Source: Nymphaea colorata
Lineage: Eukaryota; Streptophyta; Magnoliopsida; Nymphaeales; Nymphaeaceae
Assembly (NCBI RefSeq): GCF_008831285.2
Contig: NC_045139.1
Coordinates: 15,668,354-15,732,353 of the forward strand
DNA length: 64,000 nucleotides
Reading direction: 5' to 3'
Both the position numbers and the translations under genes were made by a program. The notes beneath the pieces were generated by a model. That model was not told where the DNA came from. It worked only from the letters and a program-made list of their open reading frames with translations, and did no database searches. Positions 1 to 12,599 of the stretch are shown piece by piece. The stretch's first letter is position 1, and each line of letters starts with the position of its first letter.

Positions 1-1012
1 TCAACACCTCCTGGAGGAAGAAAAGAAATGGGAGATTTATATTCACTTTGCATCATGGCTTGCTATCAAATCATCTCTACCTCAAAATTCTCGACAAATA
101 AAACGCTGCCCATTGCTACCCATTTCAAATTAGTTATTGAGCTTTCAAATCAGTAATTCAAATTTGAAATTTACTGATCAAAGTTTACTGCCAAGAGGAG
201 AGAATAACACTGACCAAAGTAAAAGCAAGATGAATTTACCTTGAAAACGCAAACCTTGGGGATGCATTCATGAATACGACATCTATGCAGAGATGGATTG
301 TCAATTGCTTATAAACCAGGGAAGAATTTGGAAGGAAATTGAAGGGGAGAGAAAGATTGACGGGGTTACACATTTTGATTAATCAGAGAGTATTTACCAC
401 TGAAGCAATTCTATGACGCTCAACTCACCATGGGAAAACTAAATAAATTGCGGCAATCATTAGGCTGATCAAGGCTGAAATCCTCACTCATCCTTTTCTG
501 CCGAGAGCAAGCAGCTTCTCGCATATCCATGCATTTAATTTCTTAATAATGGGATAAACCTTTCCTGATAAATTATTTGAAATCACTAAAAAGTTAAGTA
601 TTCAGATTTAAGTAATGCATTGAATGCACGATCCACATCATAATTGACGGAGTTAGGCCGTCGAAGTGGAAAAATGAATTACTAGAAGTGGCATGCACGT
701 CCTTCTCAAATGAAAAAAGTTTTTTTGCTCAAGCGCGTAGCTATTAACTTTAGTCAAAGTAAGGAACGAATAGACTTGTCGTTTGAGCGCAAAACCGGTA
801 ATGAATTTGCCGGCGGCAAGAAGTCAGAAATGACTTTGACAATGAACATACCAACGAAGGATCAGGAGAAAGATGAATTTTTTGCCCATCCCATCACAAA
901 GGCTAATCAACATTCACTGTCAATTCTATGTTTCGCATTGGTTTGGGTGAGCAGAAATACGAATGCAAGTGAGAGTTCAATCTCCTCTCTCTGGTCTAGC
1001 GCACTGTTAGGG
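1..1012. other. Gene-free left edge
   Basis: AT-rich sequence without a recognisable gene. The only open frame of note (710-1054, 114 codons) has no recognisable domain and runs into the transposon-like element that begins at 1013, so I do not call it a gene. Confidence 0.6.
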
Positions 1013-1451
1013 TTAGGGATGTCAACATACCCAATTCATCACATTTTAGATTAAACCGATCCGAAAAATTTGAATATAGAAAAAATAATAATATTTGATT
1101 AAGAAATCGGATCGGATTCGGATTTAATAAATTGCATCTTCAGATATACATAAATATCCAATCGAATTTGGATACGGATTCAAATCGAATTCATTTTTAG
1201 ACAATTTTTTTTTGTGTCTAATGCTAGTTTAAATTTTGAAAATTGGCAAAATGTTATTCAAAATTCGGATTTGGATTCAGATATAAATATAAAAATCAGA
1301 TTTGGATTGTAAAATCAGGGATTCAGATTCTGATACGATTTTTCTTTATTCGAATTCAAATCAGAATTCGAACCTGAATATGTGAATATCCGAAAAAACG
1401 GATATGATTAAGAACATATCAGATTTGAATCTGATCCGTTGACATCCCTAA
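1013..1451. mobile_element. MITE-like element with 14-bp perfect terminal inverted repeats
   Basis: The left end TTAGGGATGTCAAC (1013-1026) is repeated perfectly in inverted orientation at 1438-1451. Both ends are flanked by TTAGGG (1007-1012 and 1452-1457), which looks like a 6-bp target-site duplication, although the inverted repeat itself starts with the same six bases. The interior is about 410 bp of AT-rich DNA full of imperfect GGATTTGGAT/CGGATTCGGAT motifs and has no coding capacity. This fits a non-autonomous DNA transposon. The superfamily (hAT- or Mutator-type) is not determined. Confidence 0.7.
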
Positions 1452-2145
1452 TTAGGGCCTTAAAAGTAAGAGTCGAAACTCCTCTCCCTACCTCCAATGT
1501 CTAGCACGGTGTCAGTGCATTAGACAAGAGAGTCGAACCTCTTCTCCCTTCCACTAAGGTCTACTGTCATTGGTGTCTTCCTTCACATTGTTACAGGGAT
1601 AGGTGCCCATTTTGCTTGAACCAAGCACAAGCCACCTACCAGCCACTGCCCCAAGCCGGTGCGCCCACACCTTCGATGCTACCTTTTTACATCCGTTCAT
1701 CGATCAAACTGATCCATCCATACGTCTTACATTTTGATGCCAAAAACCACAACATGTGTCGCAGGAAATCTATATCGTCTTCCAAACTTATCTGTTAGTA
1801 CAACTTAATTTGGGTTTTGAACTTAAATTTCTAAAATCTTATGCTTCGTATACGATATAAAAACACGCAAAGTCGTACCATTTATATAATGACATCAAAG
1901 CTATGCATTGGCGTGCAAGAATGCCTTTCATAGATCATGCATGAAGTAAGCAGCAGCTTTGTGGCCTCGTCCATGTCCTCTACAGGTCGAGTCTCCAGCA
2001 TGCATTGCACAATTGGTGTTGCGTCATTGAAGAAAAAAATAATGAATTGACATTGTGATTTAAATTTATATCTTCAGTTGGATATATGTAGCCAATGTGC
2101 AAATGATGTCATAGATTCTCTTAAATAGAAGTTATCTTTCATGTC

Positions 2146-2167
2146 ATATATATATATATATATATAT
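2146..2167. repeat. (AT)n microsatellite
   Basis: An uninterrupted run of alternating A and T in intergenic DNA. Confidence 0.9.
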
Positions 2168-2408
2168 GAAAAAATTGGATTGTGATTCGAGTTATTTAAA
2201 GTCATCTAACAATCTAATATGTATCGTTTGATTCAACATGATAGATGGTTAAAAGAAAAATAAAAGAAAAAAATGGTGGATTCATCATTTTATGTTTTTT
2301 TCTCAATCATCATTCTAATGTATATGAAAGATTTAAAGTGACAGAAAAATTTTAATGTCTTTCTAAGGGATGAACATGTGGGAGTAATTGGGAGGTTAGT
2401 AAGACTGT

Positions 2409-2655
2409 AAGAGTGGGCACTAGGGCGGGGCTCCATCGGGGTTTTAGTCCCCTAGGGTCGGGCCGTGAAAATGGGTTCGGGCTGGCCCAAGCCCGACAAG
2501 AAATCAGGCTGGACTGGACATGACGAAACAATTATCATTAATTTTAAATATATGTATATTATATAATATAAAAAACTATTAAAATTGAACCGGGCCCGTG
2601 CCCAACTTGGACTGGACTGGGGCTCGGGCAGGCGCCGCCCGAGCCCACTGCTAAA
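2409..2655. repeat. GC-rich interspersed repeat candidate
   Basis: This stretch begins with GAGTGGGCAC and ends with GAGCCCACTGC, giving short imperfect inverted ends (GTGGGC/GCCCAC). It contains several CGGGCC/GGCCCG-type words in otherwise AT-rich surroundings. Such GC-rich islands with GTGGGC ends are common in small plant hAT-like or SINE-like repeats. I could not find a clean target-site duplication. Confidence 0.3.
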
Positions 2656-3395
2656 AATTAGATCATGACGGTAGAAAGGAGAGGGTGGTTGCCCATACTC
2701 TTTGGTAGTTGTAGTTGGTGCTCTATGATTAAACCGTCCACCGGTCAAGCCAAATCTTCTGCAGGCAGGCAAGGCGCTACCCTTGATGCCCAGATGAATA
2801 CCAGTCCCATGTCATCTCTCTCTTTCTCTCACTAAAAACAAACAGATCGGATTTGAACTAAATCTACGCATATCAGTTTGATTAACTGAGTTTTGTATAA
2901 ATCGGATTCTGACTTGAATTTAAATCTCATATCATACTTTCTACAACCAAACTGAGACCAGACCAGACTTGGACCTGAACCTTATATGTAATCAAGTTTT
3001 CATCTTTTAGTTCCATAGACTTGGAAGTTTTGATGTGCAAAATTTCATATCAGAACCAGCATGATCATGTTCGGATCAACTCTAGATCATTGGCATCTTC
3101 GTTTAGCCAACGATTTCCATGTGATCTTCTAGAATGTGGTCTAAGCTTATGAGCATGTCTATGTCAGTTGAATCTGATGTGGTTGATTAAGCTGCAAGTT
3201 AGGCACCCATCATCTTTTAGGCGAAGCTTTTGCGATGGTTGGGAAAGTCGGTTCGCTTTCGACGCATTTCTTTCGTGGAATTTGGTTCGATGAATTGATC
3301 TTTTTTTTGTCGAACGTATTGGCGTAGGGCCCTCGGCTCAATTGAATTTTGATTAAATGTGGTAGGTGTGCTTCTTAAGATTGATTGAGAAACAT

Positions 3396-3625
3396 CTCCG
3401 AGAGGGTTGGCGCAATGGATGAGGCGGAGACTAGTTTCTGTTTTGAATCACTAAGGTATTTAATCTAGTTTTTGTGTTTTAAAAGAAAAAGTCACCGATG
3501 TGTAAGTTGAAGCACTGCAGGGCAACACTTCAAAGCATCGGAAACAGACTATGTACTAATACGCACACAAGAGGTTAGGTAAAAGCTTCGGCTTTTTTAG
3601 TCGAGCGATAGGTATCTTTTGTCAA
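3396..3625 (+). mobile_element. SINE-like element (tRNA-type A box)
   Basis: TGGCGCAATGG at 3408-3418 fits the Pol III A-box consensus TRGYNNARNNG. About 30 bp downstream, TTTTGAATC (3441-3449) is a weak B-box match. The stretch ends in T-rich sequence. A small hairpin with a TTCG loop (3581-3596, AAAAGC-TTCG-GCTTTT) lies in its 3' part. The layout fits an old tRNA-derived plant SINE, but ends and duplications are not certain. Confidence 0.4.
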
Positions 3626-4337
3626 AAAAGTTTTCCAAATGAAGATTTTTAAGAATTGAAGCCCAAGTTCATGAACTATTTCACTTTAGTGTATCAGATA
3701 TTTGATTTGATGAAATACTTTAAAAAAGCCAGATATGGAAAACAAATTATATTCAGTAACATGTTTAATTCCAAATAAAAGTATGGTTTGGATTTAGTTG
3801 TGTGTTTGAAAGTCGAATTTGGATTTGAATATGAAAATAAAGGCCAAACTCAGATCGGGATTCAAATACAGTAGATAGACTTTTCTTCATTCGTATACAA
3901 TACAAGTCAATTCAGATAGATAGATGTGACAAAGGATGGCAGATCTGGTTTCGATCCAATCCATTGACGGTCAAAAGCTTAGTCTACAGGTAATCCAAAT
4001 CCGCCAAACTAGTGGAAGAGTGGTTGAACCACACAATGTGCCGCATTAAAATGTGGATTTGAAATCTGAATTAAAATCTTGGCTTAAGATCCTTAATTTG
4101 ATGTATCATAAATTTTCATATAAATACTATATCACCAAAATCATGTCACATCAAATCCATAAATCAAAAAATCTTAATGAAGATAATCGGCCAATTAGAA
4201 TGGGATGGGTGGGAAGTTGAATTTTTTCACTGTTCAAATATTAAGTATTTTGTTTAAAAATAGGTATATCATTTTATATTTTGAAACTTTTTAGTAAAAA
4301 TATTAAATTCTTCCTATCCATAGCCTCACCAATTTGT

Positions 4338-4652
4338 AGGGCAGCACAATGATTTGAGAACTCGCTCGAAAAAACTTGGCTCGTACTGAACTCTTTTATA
4401 AATGAGTCAAGTTCGAGCTTACAATGATACTCAAAACGATAAACGAGTCAAGTTCGAGTTTCAGGAACTCAACTCACACACCGTTACTCTATATAATATT
4501 GTCAAAACCGGTTTCACAAGTTATACATGTTATACGAGTTAACGCCTAAACGAGTTAAATAAGTTAAACAAGTCTCTCAATTTTGTGTAGTCGAGTCAAG
4601 CTTGCTGTAAGGAGCTCAAGCTCGAGTTTTTTGGTTTTTTGAGCCGAGCCCT
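4338..4652. mobile_element. Non-autonomous transposon with 10-bp target-site duplication
   Basis: The direct repeat ACCAATTTGT occurs at 4328-4337 and again at 4653-4662, exactly bordering a 315-bp unit that starts AGGGC and ends GCCCT. The interior holds repeated GAGTCAAGTTCGAG-type words (near 4404 and 4447) and a right end rich in GAGCTCAAGCTCGAG and GAGCCGAG, a pattern often seen in small plant transposons. A duplication of 9-11 bp favours a Mutator-like origin. There is no coding capacity. Confidence 0.65.
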
Positions 4653-6051
4653 ACCAATTTGTACACGATAAAATGGAATCTAAAAACCCATCTTTATACG
4701 ACGGATCTACGAAAGTACAGTTCCATTTATTGCCAAAATATGAATACAAACAGGATGAACTGAGAGATTTAAACACACGACAGGTCAGGCTCAGAACAAA
4801 CATAATAAAAATGACAAAACATTCAAACCATATCTGGCCATTTTCTGCTTCCTACGAAATAAAAGCAACCAGTGCACATGATTTGTGGGACAGGATTTGG
4901 TTACAATAACATGACTTGAGTCCAGCTAGAAATCAGATAAAAATTGTCGATTATCGACTATTTTTTAATATTTTAAAAGTTTTTTATTTTAATTTTCAAT
5001 TTTTATACTTTTCATTTATTTTTCAAAAAATAAAATAACGTGGTAGTTTTGCTAATTCGCAACTAAAATTTAGTTGAATAGCTGAATATTCAAAACCGAA
5101 TTTTACAACACCGGTTAAGATATCGAATCGTGTCATTTCTTAACTGTTTGATGTATGAAAGAGTTAAGATGAAAATAATTGTAAGTTGCAAAACTTTATT
5201 GACTCAACATGTGTCTCACTCAAACGATATACAACGAAACCATACTTTACAGATGAGATTGTGTTCTTATCTATAAAAATACACATTTTGTTTTCACTCA
5301 CTGTGCTTTGCGTCATTTTTAAGTACTTAAGTAACCATGATTTAGCATCTAAGATAAATAATTACTGATGACGCCCCCTAACATCATGCCATTATGTTGG
5401 TATTGCCAATTATTTTACATAGTATATCATAAAATATAAATATAATATATGATATTGATGTTATAATATTTACTTGTTCAGTTGCTGCCATGAGTGGGAA
5501 GATTCGGTCAGGGATTAGGGCTGACAGTGATATATTTTTTAGCGTCCAGGTCAAGTCACCGGCGTCATCCATATCTACCGGCGATGTGATTGCATGATCT
5601 CGTGTGGGCCGATATGGCAAAGTTCTTCCAGATCCGCCTGGGGAGTGGGTCGATGCCGTTCATTTTCTAGATCGAACGGCGTCCGTGAGATGCCAAACGG
5701 TTCCTGACCCGCTCTGCACCAAACGTTTATTTTATTTTATCACTATTTTTGGGGCCTCAAATCTTAACTTGGCCCTGCCATTTTACATAAAATTCCAGAA
5801 CGGGCACCGTAATTTCTAGACGTTCCTAAGGGAGGGTTATAAACTTATGTCTCTTGGAGAACTGGTAAGTAACTTTTTTTTGGGTTAACTACCTTTTTCT
5901 TTATTTTCTAAGCGCTTTGCTGGTAACAGTTGTGTCATGTACCCACTTTATATATCAAAGTCTTGCATTCATTTAACATGAATCTTAAAGCCAATAATAA
6001 TCCAAGACAATAAAAATCTACTTGAAATTTTCTAAATAGCATTTGGAAACA

Positions 6052-6102
6052 CTAGGATAAAAAAAAATCCCGTGATTTTGATCACAGGATTTTTAATCCT
6101 AG
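6052..6102. repeat. Foldback (inverted repeat) with ATCAC core
   Basis: CTAGGAT followed by an A-run and ATCCCGTGAT (6052-6075) pairs with ATCACAGGATTTTTAATCCTAG (6080-6102). There is a short TTTG loop, one mismatch and small bulges in the A-run. Such structures are typical of the centre or end of small AT-rich MITEs. Confidence 0.6.
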
Positions 6103-7000
6103 CATCAATTGAATAACAATTTGCATCTCCATTCCACAAAAGAAGTTGTGTGCGACATGCCCACACGATTTTAATCGCACTTTTGAAGCAGTAGCATAGC
6201 TACATAAAATGTCTACGCCAGCAATAAAATTTTTATTATTTTTATATAGATTTTTTATAATTATTTATTTATTTATATATATTGTGTCTCTTCAAAAATG
6301 AGAATTTTTATAACAGTGTCTCATAGCCAAAATTTTTTGCCTTCGCCATTGTTTTGAAGGTGCCACCAAAATAATCTTGGGATGAAAACGGTGCATTAAA
6401 TTTCTGATCAATGTTTGCTTGAACCAAGATTGGCAAACCCAAAAAGATAATAAAATGGCACTTTTCTGAAGAACAACAAAGACGAGAACCCGAAAGATTT
6501 GCTTCAAACATGAGCTAACCTGAGTTACGTTCAAAATGATCCTCCTCACTGATTTTGAAACTTTGAATAACAAAAGGCTCGAGAGTATTTTGAAATTCAC
6601 AACAACTCAGGGTGTTTCTGAAAAATTTCAAACCTGTGACTCAAGTTAACTACGAAAGGTTGCAGTATGTCCCTACCCAACCATTAATTTAAAAAACAAA
6701 CAATACTTTTTTTATTTTTAGACAAAAAGAGAGTCCATGTCAGTGATCAGAAAAAAAGAAACAAAGTTCGTTCACGCTCTATTTCGCCGTCAACACGATA
6801 AAAAAAAATATAAATTTGACAAACTGGAAGAGAAGAGCAACAGATGGCGAATAAAGAAAGAAGAGGCCGTCAATTTGGCCGGATATCGGACATCAATCGC
6901 CGTCTCCGGTCTTCTCCTTTTGCTGAAGCCGCCGGTTTTCATGGTTGGCGCGAAACGCGGACGGTAGCCAGCCTGGCGCCGGCATGAGAGAGCTGAAAAA

Positions 7001-7021
7001 GAGAGAGAGAGAGAGAGAGAG
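7001..7021. repeat. (GA)n microsatellite
   Basis: A perfect GA run just upstream of GC-richer sequence. No gene begins nearby that I can support. Confidence 0.9.
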
Positions 7022-7153
7022 TGAATGCGGACAGAATTAGATCCGATTTTAATGGTGCCTCGAGCTTCCTGTCTCGTTCTGATCAGACTCGTATCGGTTC
7101 GTATCCGTGTTGTCAATATCAATTCCCTGTTGGTCAACACTCATTGCATTCAG

Positions 7154-7296
7154 TGGCGGAGCCTGGAGGGGCCCCGGCCCCCCTAAGCTTAGAAAATTTG
7201 AAATTTACCACACAACATTTAGTGAAATTCTCAATTGGTCCCAGTAAAAATTCTTGAAATAATATAACGGCCCCTTATAAGAAATATGCTCTGCCA
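7154..7296. mobile_element. Short element with GGCGGAGC-type ends
   Basis: TGGCGGAGC at 7154-7162 and GCTCTGCCA at 7288-7296 are inverted repeats with one mismatch in nine. The interior is AT-rich with a C/G run near the left end. Related end sequences occur at 34981-34996 and 52574-52584 in this window, which suggests a repeat family. No target-site duplication is evident. Confidence 0.4.
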
Positions 7297-10200
7297 CATA
7301 TTGTATCAACATTCAACAAATGACACATAAGAATTTACGTTTTCTAAAATTAGTTTAAATATTTCAAATATACTTTTATTCAGAAAATGAGTAATAAGCT
7401 GATACTAAAAATAAATATTTAAGTGAAGCAAATGTAAGTTCAGCTCTTAACGAGACTAAACTCAGACATGCTAAACAACTAGAGTCTAAAACTTGAATTG
7501 GTCGAATTTGATTAGAATAATATATAAATATAATTAATTATAATAAATGTATATATATATATAATTATATATTTAAGTAAAATAATATGAAAAACAAGTT
7601 ATCAAGGGTGAAATTTGCATCAAATCCAAATTAGGATAACTGTAGCTAAACGATGCGTATCACTAAAACCTTACCCGACCCGTTTGCACTTGTGATGGTG
7701 ACGGGCAGTGGACCGTGTGGTTTAGCTTTGATTAGAAACCCACAGCAATCCGGAAGCTGTGGATCCTGGAGCTTCCTTTCAGATCAGATCTCATTGGTTT
7801 TGTGGATCTTCTTTTCTGCTTTTTGGATCCCACGAATCCACAAAAACGACAGGCCTAGCCTCTCATATGGTGACGCATACATACGCGTGGAGAATCAGGA
7901 TAGGCTGTAGCGCACTGCACGAATATACGTTATAATATTTAAAAAATCAATATATATTATAATTTTTATTGGACAAGTTTCTAAAATAAGGACAACGATA
8001 AGTATTTTATGTTAGAAACAATATGGCCTTGATTACACCAACATTTCATGACTTTCAGCCAAATAATTTAAGAATCACATTTATATATAGAGAATGCAGG
8101 CGAAATGTTAAGGAAAACAGTGATAAATGCATTAAATATTTTAAACATTGATTAAATTTCTCAAAAGTTACTGGTTTCATTGTGGAATTTACTGTTGGAA
8201 AGTAAGGTTTTTCTGTTCATGATAGCTTATAAAATCCAGAAATTCAAGTCTTTATCTAGAACTGGTAGATTTGATTGGAGAATGGTAGTTGACAGGAAAA
8301 ATCCGTCTATTCGATTAAAAAAAAATATGACTCTTTGTCTCTTACTCGTTGTATATACATGAATTTAGTAACTATTTTTTCAAGTGATAGATACCTACCA
8401 CATATTGCATTTACAAACTCCCAAACTCCCACTTGTGCAGATTCTTCCTCAACTTCCAAATAATTCCCGAACAAGCACATTCTGTTTTTTGTTTCTATTC
8501 TGAATGGTATATGCTAGTTGTTGCTAGTAATGATCTGCATTCATTTAGACAAGAGGTTGGACATGGATCCTTCTAGTTGAAGAAGGTGAAAAATTTTCAA
8601 CATCTGGAGTAGATTTTTTGACAGAACTTCTGTTGGATCTCTCTATTCACCAACTTGGTATATGAACAAAAGGCATGAACAATTTAAGTTCAGTTCTTCA
8701 ACTTTTTTGAATTTATTGCAGGTGATTGTTTAAAAGCTAGACAATCATAAATAAAAGTTTGTGTCCAGTGAAGCGTATTTTCTATAGTTGATACAAAGTG
8801 AATCTTACCCAATCAGGAAAAAAAAAAAACTAAATTTTCACTATTTTTTTTGAGAGAGAAATCCTTTTTCTTTTGTTCTCTTCCTGTGGCCATTAACATT
8901 CAATGTTGGGAAAGTTTAATCATCTGCTGAAAAGTATTGGAAATCCAAGAGGATTTTACAAGGAGATTTGTTAAATGATTAGTTGTGTTGGTTTCTAAAC
9001 TCTTTTATATCAGTAAAACAAAATCGTGCCCCAAATTGGAATTGAAATGAAAATTTCAACTCTAGTTTCTCTTTGTGTTTGATAGTTTGGAAGTTTGATT
9101 TCAGATTTGAAAACGAAGTGCTTGATAAAACTTGAATTAAAATTATAGAATTGATGTATTACAACCATTATGACATGTGCCCTAAGGAGAGATCAAAAAA
9201 ATTATAAAATTCTATAATCATAATTCCATCCCTCCGGGGTGGTAAAATCACAATTCCAAAATTTTGAGTGAAAAATATGCTTATAATTTAGAAATCAAAA
9301 TTCTTTATTTGATAACAAAATTTCCATTTCATGAAAAATGTAAATTTAATTTTAGAATTCCACAATTTTGGCTTCATCAAACAGCCCCACAATATCTAAA
9401 TCGTTTAAGCATTCATATAATTGTCTTAAATATGAATTTTTGACGTTTTGCGACTAATGATTTCATGGATAGGCCATCTTCTCGCATAAACAAAAAATCC
9501 AATTCAAAGAAACGATGAACAAAAAATCATCAATATGACAACAAAACTGCAGTAATATTTACTAAAAGAAAGCTTTTATGCACCGGTTTCGTTTAGACAG
9601 AGAAAGAAAAAAAGAACATTTGCAGATTAAGCAAACCATGGATCATAGTCTCAGGACCTACTGAATTGCATGCTTAAGATGCACATAAAGTCTCCCTCAT
9701 CATATGCAACACCAGGCCCAGTGGAGTTCCTTAATCTGCTGAAAGATTTACGACCATTCATTGCCACTCTCCAGAATCAGAACCCCACTTCTGCTTTAGT
9801 AGTGCCCTGCAACCAAGCAAAAAATCTTGATCTTGGTAACAAAAATCACTTCACAAATGAATTATATATTCATTGTAAAAGCTCGATGCGTGGGCTCATG
9901 GCTCTTCGTTTCAGGTGGTCATCATCTCCCTACGTACTGCCACCGCCATCATCTTCAGGTGCTCAAAGTTCGAACCAACATGCGTATTTACTGAAACTTC
10001 TTTCCCTAAATAAAGTTCAAAGACTGTAATAAACAATTGGTGTGGCAGATCTGCTTCCGCTTCGAACATATACTGCATAAAACTGGTGCGTTTCTAACCT
10101 GCGTTCGTAGTTGGTACACCTGTTGTCTGCTTGCTTAAAAGGTTTCCATCGAAGACAGAGCGAGAAGTCGCTGCAGAAATTAATTGTTTGTTTATTGATT

Positions 10201-12194
10201 CTTTTTTACATTGGCTCCTGATCGGTTCCTGCTTCTGCTTTCTGCAATAAAGTTCTCTTTGCCACCTTTCCTGAAGGAGGAGGTAATCAGTTCTACTTTC
10301 CAAGCTCGTGGAGGAATTAAAAATTAGAAAGAGAGTGACGCCTGCGGATTAATGAATGAAGTGAACAGATTTACTGAAAATGAAACTCAGAGATGGAGGG
10401 AAGAAGAGGGCGCGATGATCGATGGTTATCTGCAGATGTGGTAATTGAGATGTAACATCATTTAATGCAGAATGGTGAAATGGGTACCCAGAAAAAATGC
10501 AAAAAAGAGGCAGATGAATCCAATAAAATGTTAAACAAGTTCTCAAGGTAGAGAGAACCTTTCCATCTTTCCGAACAACAGTAAATTATCAACCTCTTAC
10601 TCATCGTTATGATCCGAATCAATAGAGTTTTCTTCAATCGGTCGATTCAGTCTGCTATATTCTAAGTTTACTTTTGAAAAGGATTTTTCATTGTGAATAT
10701 AATTGTTAGAAAAAAAAATTCACATTTCCGATGGTAAGGGACCGGCTGGCTGCAAAAGACAAATAAATAACAGCAACAATAATAAATAACAGCAACGATT
10801 TTTTATTGAGTTATAAAGTCAAATAAGGAGGGCGGTTGAATATGGCGACGCAAACTGGAAATTACAAACCTCGGCCCCAATATTCCATCTTTCACATATT
10901 TTTATCGAGGGCATTTTCGTCATTTTTTCTGACGGGGACGGGTCAACTGCGATTAACTCAGGTGCACAACGGACGGAATCCAGTCCACAGGATCCGAATC
11001 GCTCATGGGGTTTTTGGATCCGGGCCCAAGAAGCCGCACCGGAATGAGAACTTGGACTTCTCCCAGATCCACATCAGTTACGAAATGACCCGAATGGGAT
11101 TCGTATCCAATTGCGGGAGCAAAATCCAGACCCGTTTGCAACCCTAGAGTGAGACAGTGGGTCCCACGGGCTCGTACAAAGGCGAGGGACCAAACGGTTA
11201 AATTTGAATAATAAATTTTCTTTAACGTTATGGAGAGCTAGACGCTCACCATACTTATTCATGTGGGTTTTTCGATCTCCTATCAAGGGATGATGGGTAG
11301 CATAGCACAATTTGTCGGGTTATATTTATATTTAAGATGTATAATGTGTGTTGAATTATAAAGCATGTAGTAACTATGTTTTCAATTTAATTTTGAGAGT
11401 ATGGACAGAATTTCTGACTTCTTCCCAATTGTTGATTTGGGACAGAGTTGTCAGTGAACTAATGTGGTTTGATTTTACCTCCATTTCTTTTTTTCTCAAT
11501 GTATGATATTTCATATAACTTTGCACAGATAATAATTTTAAATAGTATTTATTAAAATTGTTTTCGCAATGAATATTAATATGTGATCGGCGACAGCTTC
11601 ATGGTACCATGCGAACGAAGCAATAAACACAGATGTTGGTAACAATTCTCCATTAATGGTACTCGTGATCTTTTTGTCTCTCTTTACTGAGAGTGGTGTT
11701 CTCCTGGTTTAGGAATCGCCATTCCCTTGTTTTCAACTACCACCTCTTGGGGAGGGAGAGGGAGGGTGAGCTCATCACAGATGGTGACTGGCTGTGGAGT
11801 TTTCTTTTCTCAAAACTGAACAAATGAATGGTTTCTTCTTCCTTTTTTTCTTACCAAGATTCCATTCAGAAGCCCAACTTTTTGAGATTTACTCTCTCGT
11901 TTACTCAACTCGAAGACGTCTCGTGGGGGGCGACCACCCTGACTGAGGTTGGAAAAAGCGCCACGGTGCCCGAGGAAGAAGAGGGGGCAGAGCAGACCAG
12001 AGCACAGAACAGAGGGGGCACGGGCAGAGAGAGACACGCCACCATAGGGAAGAAGAAGAGCAGGAGCAAGAAAAAGGAAAAGAGGATCTGGGGAAGAAAG
12101 GAGCAGAGTCAGCAGATTATCGAGCGGCGGATGTATTTATGTCGTTCACTCACTGCCTATTTCCTTTTAACCTCTCGAGATTAATCGCGCGTCT

Positions 12195-12535
12195 ATACGT
12201 GTAATTTCCTCCTCCCCCCCCCCTTTTTTTTTTTTCTGTTACTGTAAGAAGAGCGAGTCTGAGTCTCCGTTCTCGTGGAGAACGGCGGAAAAAGGACAGG
12301 AAATATAGAACGGAACGAGAAAAAAACATCTGAAAGGAAGATAAATAAACGAAAGAAAGTGCCAGAAACACAAATCAAGGAAGAAAAAAACAAAAGAAAG
12401 AAGGAAAAGGAAAAACAGAAAAAGGAGAGCCAAACAGGAGAAGGGTGGGAAAATCAGGAGAAGACGCGGTTTTTGGCCGCTGTTAAAGAGAGAGAGAGAG
12501 GGGGCTGAGAGAGAGAGAGAGAGAGCGGCGCGTTG
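12195..12535. promoter_or_regulatory. Purine-rich (GA/A) tract upstream of the GIL1-like gene
   Basis: From about 12268 to 12525 the plus strand is strongly purine-biased (runs of GAAAGAAAG, GGAAAAGG, AGGAGAAG) and ends in two GAGAGA runs. On the other side a C-run and T-run (12212-12236) border it. GAGA tracts of this kind lie in many plant promoters and 5' leaders, where BBR/BPC GAGA-binding proteins can act. That role is an inference here. Confidence 0.4.
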
Positions 12536-12599
12536 TAGAAGAAATAGCTCGGCACCGCGCTTTTTTTCTTTGCTAATGCGGCGTCGCCGCTCCATCCTT

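Larger units (their letters stand above)
1458..12194. other. Long gene-free region with scattered small repeats
   Basis: No open frame here shows a recognisable domain, and no exon-like series with splice sites was found. Apart from the elements listed separately it holds AT-rich DNA, homopolymer runs and short fragments that look like decayed transposons. One example is about 9068-9390, where a stretch ending in TTCATCAAACAGCCCC resembles a diverged AT-rich MITE without clear ends. I see no tRNA, snRNA or protein gene. Confidence 0.5.

Noticed and set aside
1007-1018. TTAGGGTTAGGG resembles a telomeric repeat
   Set aside because: Only two units, and plant telomeres are usually TTTAGGG. It is better explained as a target-site duplication next to a terminal inverted repeat.
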